A DNA stretch of 64,000 bases from Knufia peltigerae (Eukaryota > Ascomycota > Eurotiomycetes > Chaetothyriales > Trichomeriaceae): positions 372,001-436,000 of the forward strand of contig JAPDRN010000013.1 in the NCBI GenBank assembly GCA_030247855.1, in the 5' to 3' direction. The translations under genes and the position numbers were made by a program. The notes under the pieces are model-generated. The model saw only the letters and a program-made list of their open reading frames with translations. It was not told where the DNA came from and searched no databases. This document shows positions 53,346 through 63,873 of the stretch, one piece after another; the first letter of the stretch is position 1, and each line of letters begins with the position of its first letter.

Positions 53346-54270
53346 AACCTTGAGGGTCTGTTATACAGGGCGTTCTTGTCTCGTCTTTTTTTCGGCCCGG
53401 ACGTTGATGGTTCACAGGCGCCCAGTGTTTGGCCTGTGAGAACATGGCGATGCCGCTCTAAATGAAAAGTCCACCTCTCTCTCTCTCTCTCGCCGAGCTC
53501 TAACAACTTCACGTGCGATGTGGCAGAAGTCGTATTGTCACTTCTGTAAGACCCACCCAATCCCATAACTCCTACTACGAAGTTGGGGGACTAGTCATAA
53601 CGAAGGCCGTATTACCGCCGCTCTCTTTTCACGGCGCAGTCAAAGTTGCGTTGAAATTCTTTGTGCGGACTAAAAGGGTCGTGCAGATCGAGGACGATAC
53701 GATAGACTTGAGAAGTCAAGATTTCTCTTCGCCGGGGTCTTGGCCCCCTTCGGTCGTCGACGACAATATTGGAAGTCGACCTGGAACATGACGTATGAGT
53801 GGAGGACTGACTGCAGCAAGAAATCGGATCGATCGATACTAGTGAGAGCGTGGACGAGAGCGTTCGCCTTGCGGCACGCGCGAAGGACGTCGGGGTTGCC
53901 CGAGGACTCGAACCAAGGACGAGGTTTTTCCACGTAAGAGATGCGCGAAAGGGGTGGGAGGCAGACAAGAAATGAGAAAGATGACAACCAAGGCATGAAG
54001 GGCAGACTAACAAACGTTGGAAAAGGACCCCGAAGTACAGTGTAGCCGAGTGTCATGATTGAACCCTCCTAAGGTAGGCCAGGCATCCATTATTCGTCAG
54101 TCATTACAGTAAAACTCCGATCCTCGAGACACTCCCTGCCGACCAAGATGCCCAAAGACCAAAAGACCAAAGACCAAACGACTGAAGAGAGAAACAGTCC
54201 CTGGGTTGTCAAGCACGATACACAACAAAAACAGCACATGTGTGTCGAGTGCGTGCCTATGGCGACAAGG
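53346..54270. other. Convergent intergenic region with CT microsatellite
   Basis: About 925 bp between convergent stops. A (CT)8 run lies at 53475-53490. A minus-strand ATG frame (54056-53670, 128 codons) shows no family features and is not called. Near 53900 a short sequence resembles a tRNA B box but no cloverleaf can be formed. Confidence 0.4.
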
Positions 54271-57200
54271 TCACAAATTCAACCAAATATCTTCATCGTC
54301 GTCACCACCACCACCACCACCCCCCGAATTTGCCATCTCAACTACTTTCACACTAGGTTCGGGTATTCTTGTCGTCTGTCTTCTCCCGCCCTCACCGTCA
54401 CCGTTAGCGCCTCGAGAATCCCCATGGTCATGACTACTCGTTTTGTCGCCGACCACAGCTGCACATTGTTCAGCAATGATCTTCAACCTCGCCTTTCTCG
54501 ATTCGACCACTTTGGCCCATCGAGCTCGCCAGGCCTTTTGGATGGTCATCGCGGCTCTCACACCTCTCGATGGCGTCAGCAATCTCGAACACAGAAACGC
54601 GAGCGCTGCCAGGACAAAGTCTCGATCGAAGATGTGTGTACTGCTGCTGCTGCTTGCGGCATCGCTAAGCCCAGCAGAGAACAAGCTCGAAAATTGGTCA
54701 CTGCATCCAAGTCGTCGTAGTCTCTCTTTCAGAGAAGATCGCGTAGTCGCCGTCGCCATTCCACCATCAGCCCCGCTCTCACTGGGGATAAGAAACGCTT
54801 CATATTCGTCCACGATCGCCTCAAATACTTTCCCATCAGCAAAGCTGGTCGTGAGATTCTTCACCACAAGTCCATGTTTCCTCGCCACGGCTTGTGCCCA
54901 GGCCTTCAACAACATCTTGTACCGCACGGGATCATGCCCATCTTCTTCTTCGATCGCGTCAAGAATGTCATCACAAAAATCATCGCCTGCTCGGCCACTC
55001 TGTGAGCTCAATCTGGATAGCCTCTTGATCTCACGTCCGAGATCGTCCCAATCCAAGAGTCCACATAAACCCCATTTACTGGTCAATCCCCAAAGAAGTT
55101 TCACCGTCTTTTCTCGGAATCCATCCACGATATCTTCTGCGCGAACATCGCGTACAAGTGGAGCCATACCCCTGACACCCTGCAACGCACTAATCGCAAT
55201 TTGGACATTATACTGCTTTGTCGCTCGACCTGGAGACGGAAACTTGAGATGTTGAGACAACGGCCAGTCATGGCTGAGTCCGTCAGAAAGCGAGAGCGTC
55301 TCGCCTGTCGGTAACAGGATCGTTGTCGTCGATTCAAAGTCACTCGCGTGGTCCAAAACATGAGATGCCGAAGGGTAGAGAAGAAGCTCGACTAATCTGG
55401 TCAGACGTACACCGTCGCGTAGATCGACCGCAAGGTTATCGATCGTGTACGCATACTCTTCCAGGGGATATTGAGAGTGAGATACACTGTATCCAACATG
55501 GCTCAACGCCCTGATCGGGTCTCCGGCGCTTGGATTGAGCTGCTGGAAAAGAGCCTTGACGACGTCGCCCGATGACTTGTGTGGAGAAGTCGTTCGGAAT
55601 AGACAACCATTGACCAAGGATGGTGCAGTGCTCTTGATGTGATCGAGAAGTCCTATAGCCATCAAGCTTCGCAAGAGTGTTCGCTGATAAGACCATGGGG
55701 AATCGTGGGTTTTCGACGATGCCTCGTCTGGCTTTCCGTCTTCGTTTCGAATGAGAAATGTCTCGATGAATCGTTGTAAAGACTGACGACCCAAAACATC
55801 CTTCTCCTTGTCCAAGCTTCGTCTACTTGCGGACAATCTGGGCGACACAGTAGTGCATTGCCTACCTACAACAACTTCGAGCACAGCACGGAGAGAGTCC
55901 GGTTCATATGTTTCGAGCCACAGGTCTGTAAAGGCCTTCCGTCTTCCCAAATCGGTGGCGAGTCGACTTGCGCCCTTGAGAACATCATTCGGCATAGCCA
56001 ATGCGCCATACAGAAGTGCTCCTTGTAATCGCTTAAACAGCATCGTGGTTTCAGAATTGTTGTAGCGTTCCAGCAATTGGACTCTGAGCATGCCATCTTC
56101 CACCGGACAAGACGTCAGTGACGACGATGCGAAAAGGTTGTTGACAAGTTGGGTGATGGCGATTTCTTGATGGTTCAACCAGTTGTCTTCGTACATGGAC
56201 GGCGACGCAAGATCTTCCGTGAGGATCGGATACGAGTCGACAGCCGGCTCTGCTCTGATCGCTGGCGTGACGAAGCGAGTAGGGACGGCAGGTTTCGCGG
56301 GTACAGCCTTCTCTCGCTCTGATCCTCGCGGCGGAGATGATTTCTTGACGGGCATAGGTTGGGCTGTGCGAATACGTGCACCAGAGTTCCACGATCGCTT
56401 CGGTTCTGATCCATGACCGGATTGCTTTTCAACAACCCTACTCATCGAACTAGCTGTTTGTTCGTAGAGTCTAGACGTGGTGGGTTTGAAATCGCCCTTG
56501 ACCGTGTTCCTGGTTGGCGGAAACGCCATCGTCTGTCTCTTTGATCTCATCTTCTCCTTTTCGAACTTGACCCCAGCCAGCGAATTCGACTCAGCATACC
56601 CGGGCGGTACATTCTCTTTGCCCCCTCCTTGCCCAACACGATCCTCAACAACGGCGGATTCCTGAACATATCGCGAGGAGACATGAAGCGGACCACCCGC
56701 GCGTTTTGGTGACAGAGCGATCATCGAGCGACGTGGTGCACCCCTCTTTTTGGCCATCTGCGCCGCTATACCCGTCACCTCCATCGCCGTATGCGTGTCC
56801 GCTGGCTTCGAGGTCGAGTCGACATTCAAGCTCTTGATCGGACTGAAAATGCCCATGTACATGCTCGGCATCGTCGTGTCGTCGTTGGGAATATATATCG
56901 TGCCACGACGAGCGGGCTTCAGAATTGTCGGAGAAGGCATGCTCATGTTGAGATTGGCTGTAGTATCCTCAGGTAGGCTGGGCAGAAGCGTGGCGTCCCG
57001 GTTCTCTGTGTCATGTCCGATACCTTGCCCCCGCCGAGGTGCCTGGGTAAGTTTGCCTACTCCCAAGGACATCGACGACGGACGTGTAGAGTCGTGACTT
57101 TGCATTGAGACTGATGGAGCAAAAGATACGCGCGCTGAGATTTTTGGTCGCTGAGGGGGTTGCGACAGTCCCACGGTGCTTTTCCATCTTGCTGGCTCCT

Positions 57201-57450
57201 TAGCAATCGATTTCTGTACGGCTTCGGCGTCTTCGTAAATCGCGAAATCGACATTCTGAGCCCCTCTCCGCGCTGTGGCTGCGTTACGCATTCGTCGGGG
57301 TTTCGTGTTTTTCAATCCCCCAAAGGCCGATGTGAATTCGATGTTTGCTGTCGAGTCTCCCTCACCATCCACCAAGCTTAGAATCGAATTGTCTGCATTG
57401 CTACCGGACGGCGGCATAGGACATGGTGTGCCTGAGACGTGTCGTAGCAT
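54271..57450 (-). CDS. sha1: Sha1, ASPM-like spindle protein with CH and IQ motifs
   Basis: Intronless, 1059 residues, ATG start. Ortholog-like to the fungal calmodulin-binding protein Sha1 and animal ASPM, which act at spindle poles and in nuclear division. The first 430 residues are Ser/Pro-rich and basic. The middle has a helical part (HQEIAITQLVNNLFASSSLT). Two calponin-homology-like segments follow: LRDGVRLTRLVELLLYPSAS leading to NVQIAISALQGVRGMAPLV, and WAQAVARKHGLVVKNLTTSF with FADGKVFEAIVDEYEAFL. One IQ motif is visible (AAMTIQKAWRARWAKVVESR), fewer than animal ASPM. The end is a poly-Gly run and an acidic DDDEDIWLNL tail. Confidence 0.9.
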   Translation of the reverse strand: MLRHVSGTPCPMPPSGSNADNSILSLVDGEGDSTANIEFTSAFGGLKNTKPRRMRNAATARRGAQNVDFAIYEDAEAVQKSIAKEPARWKSTVGLSQPPQRPKISARVSFAPSVSMQSHDSTRPSSMSLGVGKLTQAPRRGQGIGHDTENRDATLLPSLPEDTTANLNMSMPSPTILKPARRGTIYIPNDDTTMPSMYMGIFSPIKSLNVDSTSKPADTHTAMEVTGIAAQMAKKRGAPRRSMIALSPKRAGGPLHVSSRYVQESAVVEDRVGQGGGKENVPPGYAESNSLAGVKFEKEKMRSKRQTMAFPPTRNTVKGDFKPTTSRLYEQTASSMSRVVEKQSGHGSEPKRSWNSGARIRTAQPMPVKKSSPPRGSEREKAVPAKPAVPTRFVTPAIRAEPAVDSYPILTEDLASPSMYEDNWLNHQEIAITQLVNNLFASSSLTSCPVEDGMLRVQLLERYNNSETTMLFKRLQGALLYGALAMPNDVLKGASRLATDLGRRKAFTDLWLETYEPDSLRAVLEVVVGRQCTTVSPRLSASRRSLDKEKDVLGRQSLQRFIETFLIRNEDGKPDEASSKTHDSPWSYQRTLLRSLMAIGLLDHIKSTAPSLVNGCLFRTTSPHKSSGDVVKALFQQLNPSAGDPIRALSHVGYSVSHSQYPLEEYAYTIDNLAVDLRDGVRLTRLVELLLYPSASHVLDHASDFESTTTILLPTGETLSLSDGLSHDWPLSQHLKFPSPGRATKQYNVQIAISALQGVRGMAPLVRDVRAEDIVDGFREKTVKLLWGLTSKWGLCGLLDWDDLGREIKRLSRLSSQSGRAGDDFCDDILDAIEEEDGHDPVRYKMLLKAWAQAVARKHGLVVKNLTTSFADGKVFEAIVDEYEAFLIPSESGADGGMATATTRSSLKERLRRLGCSDQFSSLFSAGLSDAASSSSSTHIFDRDFVLAALAFLCSRLLTPSRGVRAAMTIQKAWRARWAKVVESRKARLKIIAEQCAAVVGDKTSSHDHGDSRGANGDGEGGRRQTTRIPEPSVKVVEMANSGGGGGGGDDDEDIWLNL

Positions 57451-57931
57451 CGTGGCTGATATTAATTTGCATCCCCCCGATTTTAGAATTCCACCATCAA
57501 TTTTATTACTTCGGTTACCACAACGTCGAAAGTCTTTTCAGCACTTAGGTACGCGGGCATTTGAATAAAACGCGTCTCACGGAGCAAGTTTGAGATGGAA
57601 AGACGAGTCGAGGCCAAAAGTGACCAAAAAGTGGTTGCGAGGGGCAACGACGAGGCCACCACTATTTATTCCCTGAATACGAAACCACCACAGTCTCAGA
57701 GGAGTCGATTATTACTTGCATACCATACGGCAATCACCAGATAATTGACTTGGATCTCTAAGAAATATCGAATTCTCAAAGAGACAAGGCCTCACCCAAT
57801 GGGACTAACAAAACACACACTCATACAAGGTCCCTACGCCAACGCTATGCCATGGTATACATAATTTCACCAAACAACCCGCCGAAACTCGTCTCGTTCA
57901 ATATCTCGGAGCGAAGAAATCGAAAATAATG
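57451..57931. other. Intergenic region, no gene seen
   Basis: About 480 bp between the Sha1 start and the Ero1 stop, both on the minus strand. It should include the Sha1 promoter. Nothing else is seen. Confidence 0.4.
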
Positions 57932-59668
57932 CTACAATTCGTCTCTGGTAGGAAAATGAATCTCCCATGACCGAGGGGGCACTGGCAATCCAAGCCAATA
58001 ATTCCACAGTCTGTTCATCTCCATGACAAAGATGGCGCCCATCTTGAACGGCATGTCAACCCAACTTTTCAGTACCATCTTATATGCACGCCAAACGAGA
58101 TCAAGCTCAGTCCAGAAGGCTTCGGAAAGTGACTCGCCTGGTCTAGATGCGGGTTCGGGGCTGTAGGGATCATCGTCGAGATCGCCAAAGTCATCAAAGT
58201 CTGGTCTTACATTTCCACCAGGCTTCCTATCTTCTTCTTTAGAGACTGGCAACGGGCCCTGGGTATTGAGTACACTGTAGTCGCCGGTGTTGACCGCCAT
58301 TCGGAACTTCTGAATGGCATCGAGACTGTGGCTGACCCTTCCCAGCGTATTGACCAGAGCCACCAGCTCGGTTCGTCGAAGATGCGGATTTTCACCATTC
58401 TTGTTTTCGTCATACTCGAACAGGATCTTTAGAGCGGCACCGTAGCCTGCAGTTTGCACCTTTCCCCAAAGACGGCACTTGTCGCATCCCACGCAGTCCA
58501 TTAGTCTGGACACATTGCGGAATTTGTTCCTAAAGTCCTCCTTGAGATCGATGACGGCAGGATCTTGAAACATGACAGATTCATCAAAGGTATGCGGGCC
58601 AGCTGCGGCCTGGCCAGCCAGGGCCAGCACTTTCTGTTTCGTTTCCAGATCAATCTCGGGATCTCCTGAGCAAAACGTATACGATTCGAGATGCTTCCTA
58701 GCTTTTGCTAATGCTCTTGTCAAGATGGCATAGTTGAAATACACATTCGAAATGCGCTCAGGATACTTGTGTAGTCTTTCCTTGTAGCACTCCACATTGT
58801 GGCCCCATTGACCGGTGGACTGGTTGAAGAACTCCCAGCATAAATGGGTGGATATTGAAGCGTGCATGCCGCTCACTATGCGGTAAAAGGCTCGTTGTTC
58901 GAGACATTCATCATCCAGTGGGTAAAGGTCATCACCATCGTCCACATGTTGTCGTCCATACTCTTGAAAGACATTCTTCAAATTCTGGGCAGCTTTGAGA
59001 GGTTTCGAGTTAGAGGAAGTATCGCGGAGTGGCTTTGCCGAAAAGCAATTCTCCTTGTAAATTGCGTCCCAGACCTGGCGGGCTCCCATGCCGGAGTAGC
59101 CTGTATATCTTTCTGTGTTGTTGACGAGACTGACATAGTCGCCCCGTGAGGTTGTGCCCTCATCTTCAGGTACACAGTAATCTCTGTCATCACATTCGTC
59201 ATCATCTTCCAGGACACAACTTTCGTCCACGTTCTCTCCCAGTTGGTATTGCAGAGGTCTGTCCTTTGGTCTCTCCCTTTGTTGGGCCCGTCCGGGGTGC
59301 TTTGCCCTGGCACCCTCGAGTTTGCTGAGTTCTTCCGCCCGCCATATCAGAGGGATGTCACTCTCGTCTTCGATTGTGTCGACCGCGCATGCACGGTTTC
59401 CACACATGGAATTTTCATCGCTCCAGAAGGGACAGACTTTGTTGTACAAATTAAGTCTATAGTAGGCAAAGAAGTCGGTCTTCTGGGTCAGGTCTTCGAG
59501 CGAGGGGTATAACTGGGCGTTGAGCCTTTCTAGGTCTGAATAGGAAGTGCAAGCGTCTGTAACGATCGAATTCGGGTCTATTGCGCACTGAGGTTCTGCT
59601 CGAGCGCAGTGTGGTCGGAGGAGAAGGTAGAAGGTCAGGAAGAACTGGGAAGCGCTTTGAAATCGCAT
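57932..59668 (-). CDS. ERO1: ER oxidoreductin Ero1
   Basis: FAD-dependent thiol oxidase of the ER lumen that reoxidises protein disulfide isomerase. The ATG at 59668 starts 578 residues with a signal peptide (MRFQSASQFFLTFYLLLRPH). The shuttle cysteine pair is CGNRAC (89-94) and the active-site pair is in CVGCDKC (392-398). SGMHASISTHLCWEFFNQST, YNPERISNVYFNYAIL-like text and CRLWGKVQTAGYGAALKILF form the FAD-binding core. An Asp-rich insert (DDFGDLDDD) lies near the end. The C-terminal part carries a hydrophobic amphipathic segment (FKMGAIFVMEMNRLWNYWL), which may attach it to the ER membrane. The frame extends six codons upstream, but without an ATG. Confidence 0.96.
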   Translation of the reverse strand: MRFQSASQFFLTFYLLLRPHCARAEPQCAIDPNSIVTDACTSYSDLERLNAQLYPSLEDLTQKTDFFAYYRLNLYNKVCPFWSDENSMCGNRACAVDTIEDESDIPLIWRAEELSKLEGARAKHPGRAQQRERPKDRPLQYQLGENVDESCVLEDDDECDDRDYCVPEDEGTTSRGDYVSLVNNTERYTGYSGMGARQVWDAIYKENCFSAKPLRDTSSNSKPLKAAQNLKNVFQEYGRQHVDDGDDLYPLDDECLEQRAFYRIVSGMHASISTHLCWEFFNQSTGQWGHNVECYKERLHKYPERISNVYFNYAILTRALAKARKHLESYTFCSGDPEIDLETKQKVLALAGQAAAGPHTFDESVMFQDPAVIDLKEDFRNKFRNVSRLMDCVGCDKCRLWGKVQTAGYGAALKILFEYDENKNGENPHLRRTELVALVNTLGRVSHSLDAIQKFRMAVNTGDYSVLNTQGPLPVSKEEDRKPGGNVRPDFDDFGDLDDDPYSPEPASRPGESLSEAFWTELDLVWRAYKMVLKSWVDMPFKMGAIFVMEMNRLWNYWLGLPVPPRSWEIHFPTRDEL

Positions 59669-60175
59669 GACGGTGGTGTTGCGCACATGTGGCGAAGGGA
59701 TAAGTTAACAGGAAATCAAGAAGAGAAAGTAAATCATCTATGTACAAACTGAAGCAAAAGATTTAGTTGTACAGTGATAAGTTGGAATGAAGGCGAGTCG
59801 AGAACAATCTGGCCTCAAGGCAAAAATGCATTCATTATTTGGCCGCATGAATTCATCCGTCGACGGTCCGTAAGATGGAAATAAATAATTATTAAACATC
59901 CGTCATCGGTAAAAACAAAGGGGTTTATCATCTGCCTCTTTTGACTGCTCAGGCCACTCACTCCATTTTCTCTCTAAAGACAATCTCTAGAACATCCTTG
60001 AGCATCAAACCTGTGCTCGTTCTCTAGATGGCCAGAATCTACGCTACCATGTCATGCGTATAACACACCGGGCATCAACTTCTTCCTTAGCTGCGCCCAC
60101 TTCACAATCTGGATAAACACCTATCTGCGCCCGCATTTGTCTCATATCAATCGACCACCAAATGCTTTCTCTTCC
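59669..60175. other. Intergenic region, no gene seen
   Basis: About 510 bp between the Ero1 start and the F-box stop, both on the minus strand. It should contain the Ero1 promoter, where an unfolded-protein-response element would be expected, but I cannot point to a clear one. Confidence 0.35.
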
Positions 60176-61417
60176 TCACGATGGCAAACATGTTATGTGC
60201 CTCGGCCTTGGCCATCCTGGTTGTCGGCTTCTATCGTAATCACGAGGCGCATGATACTGCCATAGTCGCATCGTGTACGGGTTATAGTCCCAGTACCACG
60301 ACTGGATCCATGTCTTGCTCTTTTGAGCGCATTCTTTCTCGGCTACTCCATTGAACAAATCCTCGAGATCACGTTCAGGGTGATCGTTGATGTTAAAGTC
60401 GGCATTCTGGATACCAAGACTAAAATGAGCGTCCTCTGACGCTTCTCTGTTGTCCAAGTCTCGACCTCCCAGCGACCGCCATATTTCTACTTCGATTTGG
60501 ATACACTCTCTTTTGCCCTGTCGCTGTACTCCCACCCGAACTTGCAAGTCAGTGGCGCAATGTCCGCAACTCAACAAGTGGTGGCAGTATGAGTCTGAAC
60601 GCGCCTGATATGCATCCAAAAGTACTGCTGGTAGCGTTTGCGGAGTGTGTGCGCAGCCGATATACCTGAACCGATCGATTGAAGGTAAAAGGCCCTTGGG
60701 GATGACTCCTTTGGGACTTTCGGTGAGCACGCGCGTCTCATGCAACTCAGTTGACAAAATAACAGACGTCTTGTGGACACTATGAAGCAAAAGCTTCCCC
60801 TTGACAACCCGCGCATCAAGACTTCTACTCATAAAGATGCCCCTTTTCTCGTCGTAAGGGAATGTAGCATCACCGAGGATGCACTTGTGACTTAGTTCAT
60901 CGAGCTGTGGACCATATCGCGGACCTTTCACGAACCCCCTCACGAACTCATCCACCATATTTCGATTGATGAACAACAAATGACTGGAGCACCGAGATAC
61001 TGTACTCCTGGCTGATGTATGACTAAGATAACTGAGACAGAAGCTTGCTATCCGAGGGTGCCGGCGGTATAGGGTGTTGCAAATACTACATAGCATCTGC
61101 TCGGGTAAGTCATCCTCGAGGAGTTGAAGAAACCGTCTTTTTTCCGTCCGGTTGTTGCGCCATTTTGGATCGAACTGGTCAGAGAGAACTTGATGGTACC
61201 ATTTTGAGGTCAGGCTCAAGCATGCGATAGAGCTTGTCGGCAAGAAGGAGGCAATGTGCAGGAGAATCTCCACCGGCAATTTGTCCAGGGTTGAGATCTG
61301 TTGGTCGTGGAATAGGAAGGGTGAGTCTTTCCATCGCAATAGCATTTGGATTTTAGGGAAGCAAATTCTGCGCATGGTGCTGACCATATGGCCAAAGGCC
61401 CTCAGTAATGTTGCCAT
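60176..61417 (-). CDS. F-box domain protein
   Basis: 413 residues from the ATG at 61417. An F-box lies near residues 42-85 (STLDKLPVEILLHIASFLPT then IACLSLTSKWYHQVLSD), suggesting a substrate adapter for an SCF ubiquitin ligase. After it comes a Cys-containing stretch (EQMLCSICNTLYRRHPRIAS), seen in many ascomycete F-box proteins of this size. The remaining part has no known repeat. The substrate is unknown. It is divergent from a second F-box gene across 756 bp. Expansion of such genes is common in filamentous ascomycetes. Confidence 0.82.
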   Translation of the reverse strand: MATLLRAFGHMVSTMRRICFPKIQMLLRWKDSPFLFHDQQISTLDKLPVEILLHIASFLPTSSIACLSLTSKWYHQVLSDQFDPKWRNNRTEKRRFLQLLEDDLPEQMLCSICNTLYRRHPRIASFCLSYLSHTSARSTVSRCSSHLLFINRNMVDEFVRGFVKGPRYGPQLDELSHKCILGDATFPYDEKRGIFMSRSLDARVVKGKLLLHSVHKTSVILSTELHETRVLTESPKGVIPKGLLPSIDRFRYIGCAHTPQTLPAVLLDAYQARSDSYCHHLLSCGHCATDLQVRVGVQRQGKRECIQIEVEIWRSLGGRDLDNREASEDAHFSLGIQNADFNINDHPERDLEDLFNGVAEKECAQKSKTWIQSWYWDYNPYTMRLWQYHAPRDYDRSRQPGWPRPRHITCLPS

Positions 61418-62173
61418 CACGGTGGGAATTAGTCATAAGCAGATGAGCACAAGGCAGGCCAAGTGTGTCTTTTATATCTGTCCCATCGCTAATGCTAATG
61501 GGAGCTGCGGAATCATGCCTTGGTACCAACAGGTCCTCACGATAGCTACGGAGCAGATACTTCAGGCGTCAGTTGTGTCTCAAAGACTAAGCTCCTCATC
61601 CAAATATTTAATATGAGCATATTTACACCCCAGAATAATCTGAAAGCGTAGTCGCCTTGTGATCTGTGTGTTGCCCTGTCTTGTCACGATTGTATTGTAT
61701 TCTGTATTTATAGCAGATAAGACCAGGTATACTCCGTATCAAAAGAGTAATCCGTACTTGGAACGAGGCTGATCAGATCGGTTCGTTTAATTGTAGATTT
61801 TTAGATAATACCCCATACATACGGAGTTACCTAGATACCTATTTGTATGTACTCCGTACTCTATTCGTTTAAGCCATCTACTCCGCCTTGCCCCTTTTTG
61901 TAGGCACTATTTATTGGCCCCTGTTAGCCCCAACTTCGCTTACCTACATACTCCGTGCCTAGATGCCTACCTACAATAATAGGTAGTAAATAGGCGGCTC
62001 CTAACAGGTTGAGGTTGCCTGGTGTGCGCCCAGTGTTTCTTTTCCTCCACCCCCCCTACTCGTACCGAGTTAAATCCTCAACCTCATTGCACGCCGACAG
62101 TGTGGAATGGCATCTGTATGGACAACCAGTTCTACAATGCTGCAGGCAAGCGTCGAGTCCTGAACGCTGCCAC
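61418..62173. other. Divergent intergenic region with repeated ACTCCGTA words
   Basis: About 756 bp between two F-box genes. It is AT-rich with recurrent ACTCCGTA/TACGGAGT words at 61731-61738, 61820-61827 and 61851-61858, and a variant at 61950-61957, interspersed with ACCTAGA/ACCTAC words. No gene is seen. This may be a decayed repeat. Confidence 0.5.
61730..61957. repeat. Cluster of TACGGAGT/ACTCCGTA words
   Basis: Three exact copies, in both orientations, and one variant fall within 230 bp. Single exact copies occur in other intergenic regions at 17840-17847, 36337-36344 and 45699-45706. None of these lies in a coding exon that I call. Likely a genome-wide intergenic word or transposon remnant. 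Confidence 0.5.
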
Positions 62174-63736
62174 ATGGCAGACTTTGGGTCGAACGCCACT
62201 CGTACTCTTTACTCTGCTCAACAAAAAATCTCGAGACTGGATTTATTCCGCTCAAGCGATGTCGCTCTCGAACTCCAAACACCATCTCATTCTGGAGACA
62301 AGTGCTTAGGAACTTCAACGTCCGTTGGATCTAGACGAAATCCTGTACTCTCAGCCTGGAGTTCACCCTCAAAAACGTCGTCGATGGCGGACACTTCTTC
62401 GCATGCATCGTTCTCATCGCTCCCCTCCGAGATCCTCCATCAAATCCTCAACCACCTGACCATTGCCAGCATTTTGAGGTTCGGGAGAACGTCCAAGAAG
62501 CACCATTCGGCCTCGGCCCTCGCTTTACAAGAACTCGAACTGGCTGTCCTACCTAAACGTGTTCACGGCGTCTTGGCCTTCCTCCACAGCGCCGACGTCA
62601 ACGACCCGAGCTACGCTTCCGGCTTCGAGGGCCAGGACTCGCTCGGTCGGAACCAGATCATCATCACGTCTCATATCCCCATCCCGGTGATGCGGCGTAA
62701 CAGGCACGAAATCCGGGGACCAACTCCCGCCCAGTACCGAGAGGAACTGATCCAGTTGCAGAACGCCCTGGCGTATTCCGCCCTCGTCTCGTCCGCGCTG
62801 GTCAATCTGCAATCGTTGACGTTGCACATGTACGACCTCGTATCGGCCCCCTTGACGGATCTCCTGGCCACTCGATTTCTCAAGCTCCGCCATCTCCATC
62901 TGAACTTTAAACACCACTACCTCCACGACACATGTCTCCCGGCGGGGTACTGGGAGTACTCGGTCTTGTTGCGTGGGCATCCGGCGTGGAATGCGCTGGC
63001 CGGTCTGGGCCAGAGACACGAGTCAAAGCTGAAACTCCACAAGTTGGAGAGCCTAAGTCTCGAGAGAGCTGGCATCACCGACGCACAATTGAAAAAATGG
63101 ATCGTGCAGAATCCAGGATTGAGAGACTTGAAGCTGGTCAACTGTCTCGGTGCGAATTCCTTGTTCGTCCAATGGCTAGGCGAGTACTACAGCGACGACG
63201 CCGACAGGAGTCCTCGTCCGACAACAAAATTGAAACACTTGGCCATCGAAGAGTGTTCGTATCTATCCTTTGGCACTGCGGAAGCATACAGTTGGCTAGA
63301 TCCGCTGCTAGTCCCCAGCGTCGGTGCACAAAACGCCAAAGATACACTTAACAACGACAGCGACTCCTCCTGCGCCGCCGCGCCACCCTTGAAAACATTC
63401 TCGCTGCGCAAATGCCCGTCCATCTCGACATTCGCATTGCTGGAATATCTCAACGAGAAACGCCCGCCACTTGATCGGATCGGCCTACCCAATGGACGCG
63501 TCCTAGTTCGAGACACCGTCTCCAGGCCTTCAGAGTACCCGCCCCTCGAAAGCTGGCCTGCCTCAATGACATTAAACACCATCAAGACCACCATCGATAC
63601 TATGGAACCATACTCGTCAACTGGCCCCATGTTTTCGTACTTTCGCGAAAGCTTGTCCGAGTACAAAGAGGTTGGCGGACACTGTTACGAAGGACCAATC
63701 CATATAGAACACATCGAGCCCGATCCTACGCTGTGA
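62174..63736 (+). CDS. F-box protein with leucine-rich part
   Basis: 520 residues from the ATG at 62174, intronless. A start at the later ATG 62384 (MADTSSHASF) is equally possible, because the F-box begins right after it (SSLPSEILHQILNHLTIASI). The earlier frame adds a Ser/Thr-rich leader with no known feature. C-terminal to the F-box are degenerate leucine-rich-like stretches (LVNLQSLTLHMYDL, LRHLHLNFKHHYLH, LHKLESLSLERAGITDAQL, LRDLKLVNCLGANS) fitting an SCF substrate-recognition part. It is the second F-box gene in a row, on the opposite strand to the first, with little sequence similarity visible. Confidence 0.8.
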   Translation: MADFGSNATRTLYSAQQKISRLDLFRSSDVALELQTPSHSGDKCLGTSTSVGSRRNPVLSAWSSPSKTSSMADTSSHASFSSLPSEILHQILNHLTIASILRFGRTSKKHHSASALALQELELAVLPKRVHGVLAFLHSADVNDPSYASGFEGQDSLGRNQIIITSHIPIPVMRRNRHEIRGPTPAQYREELIQLQNALAYSALVSSALVNLQSLTLHMYDLVSAPLTDLLATRFLKLRHLHLNFKHHYLHDTCLPAGYWEYSVLLRGHPAWNALAGLGQRHESKLKLHKLESLSLERAGITDAQLKKWIVQNPGLRDLKLVNCLGANSLFVQWLGEYYSDDADRSPRPTTKLKHLAIEECSYLSFGTAEAYSWLDPLLVPSVGAQNAKDTLNNDSDSSCAAAPPLKTFSLRKCPSISTFALLEYLNEKRPPLDRIGLPNGRVLVRDTVSRPSEYPPLESWPASMTLNTIKTTIDTMEPYSSTGPMFSYFRESLSEYKEVGGHCYEGPIHIEHIEPDPTL

Positions 63737-63873
63737 ACCCTCACAATCTACATTTGGACACATCTGATCCTGTACTCGCATACGGCGACCTTCATTTGCG
63801 AAAGCTGACTACTCTTGAATGGTTTCTTATTGAGCTACTTGAGGTGCGCCAATTGCACAATGCTGACGCCAAT

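Noticed and set aside
53880..53930. tRNA gene suspected from a B-box-like GGTTCGAGTCC on the minus strand
   Set aside because: No pairing T stem, no A box at the right distance and no acceptor stem can be formed.
53670..54056. Minus-strand 128-codon ATG frame between the regulator and Sha1
   Set aside because: Some hydrophobic text at the start, but no family resemblance and no supporting context.
54148..54720. Plus-strand open frame of 190 codons
   Set aside because: It is antisense to the C-terminal coding part of Sha1, which has clear IQ and CH-type features. The plus frame has none.
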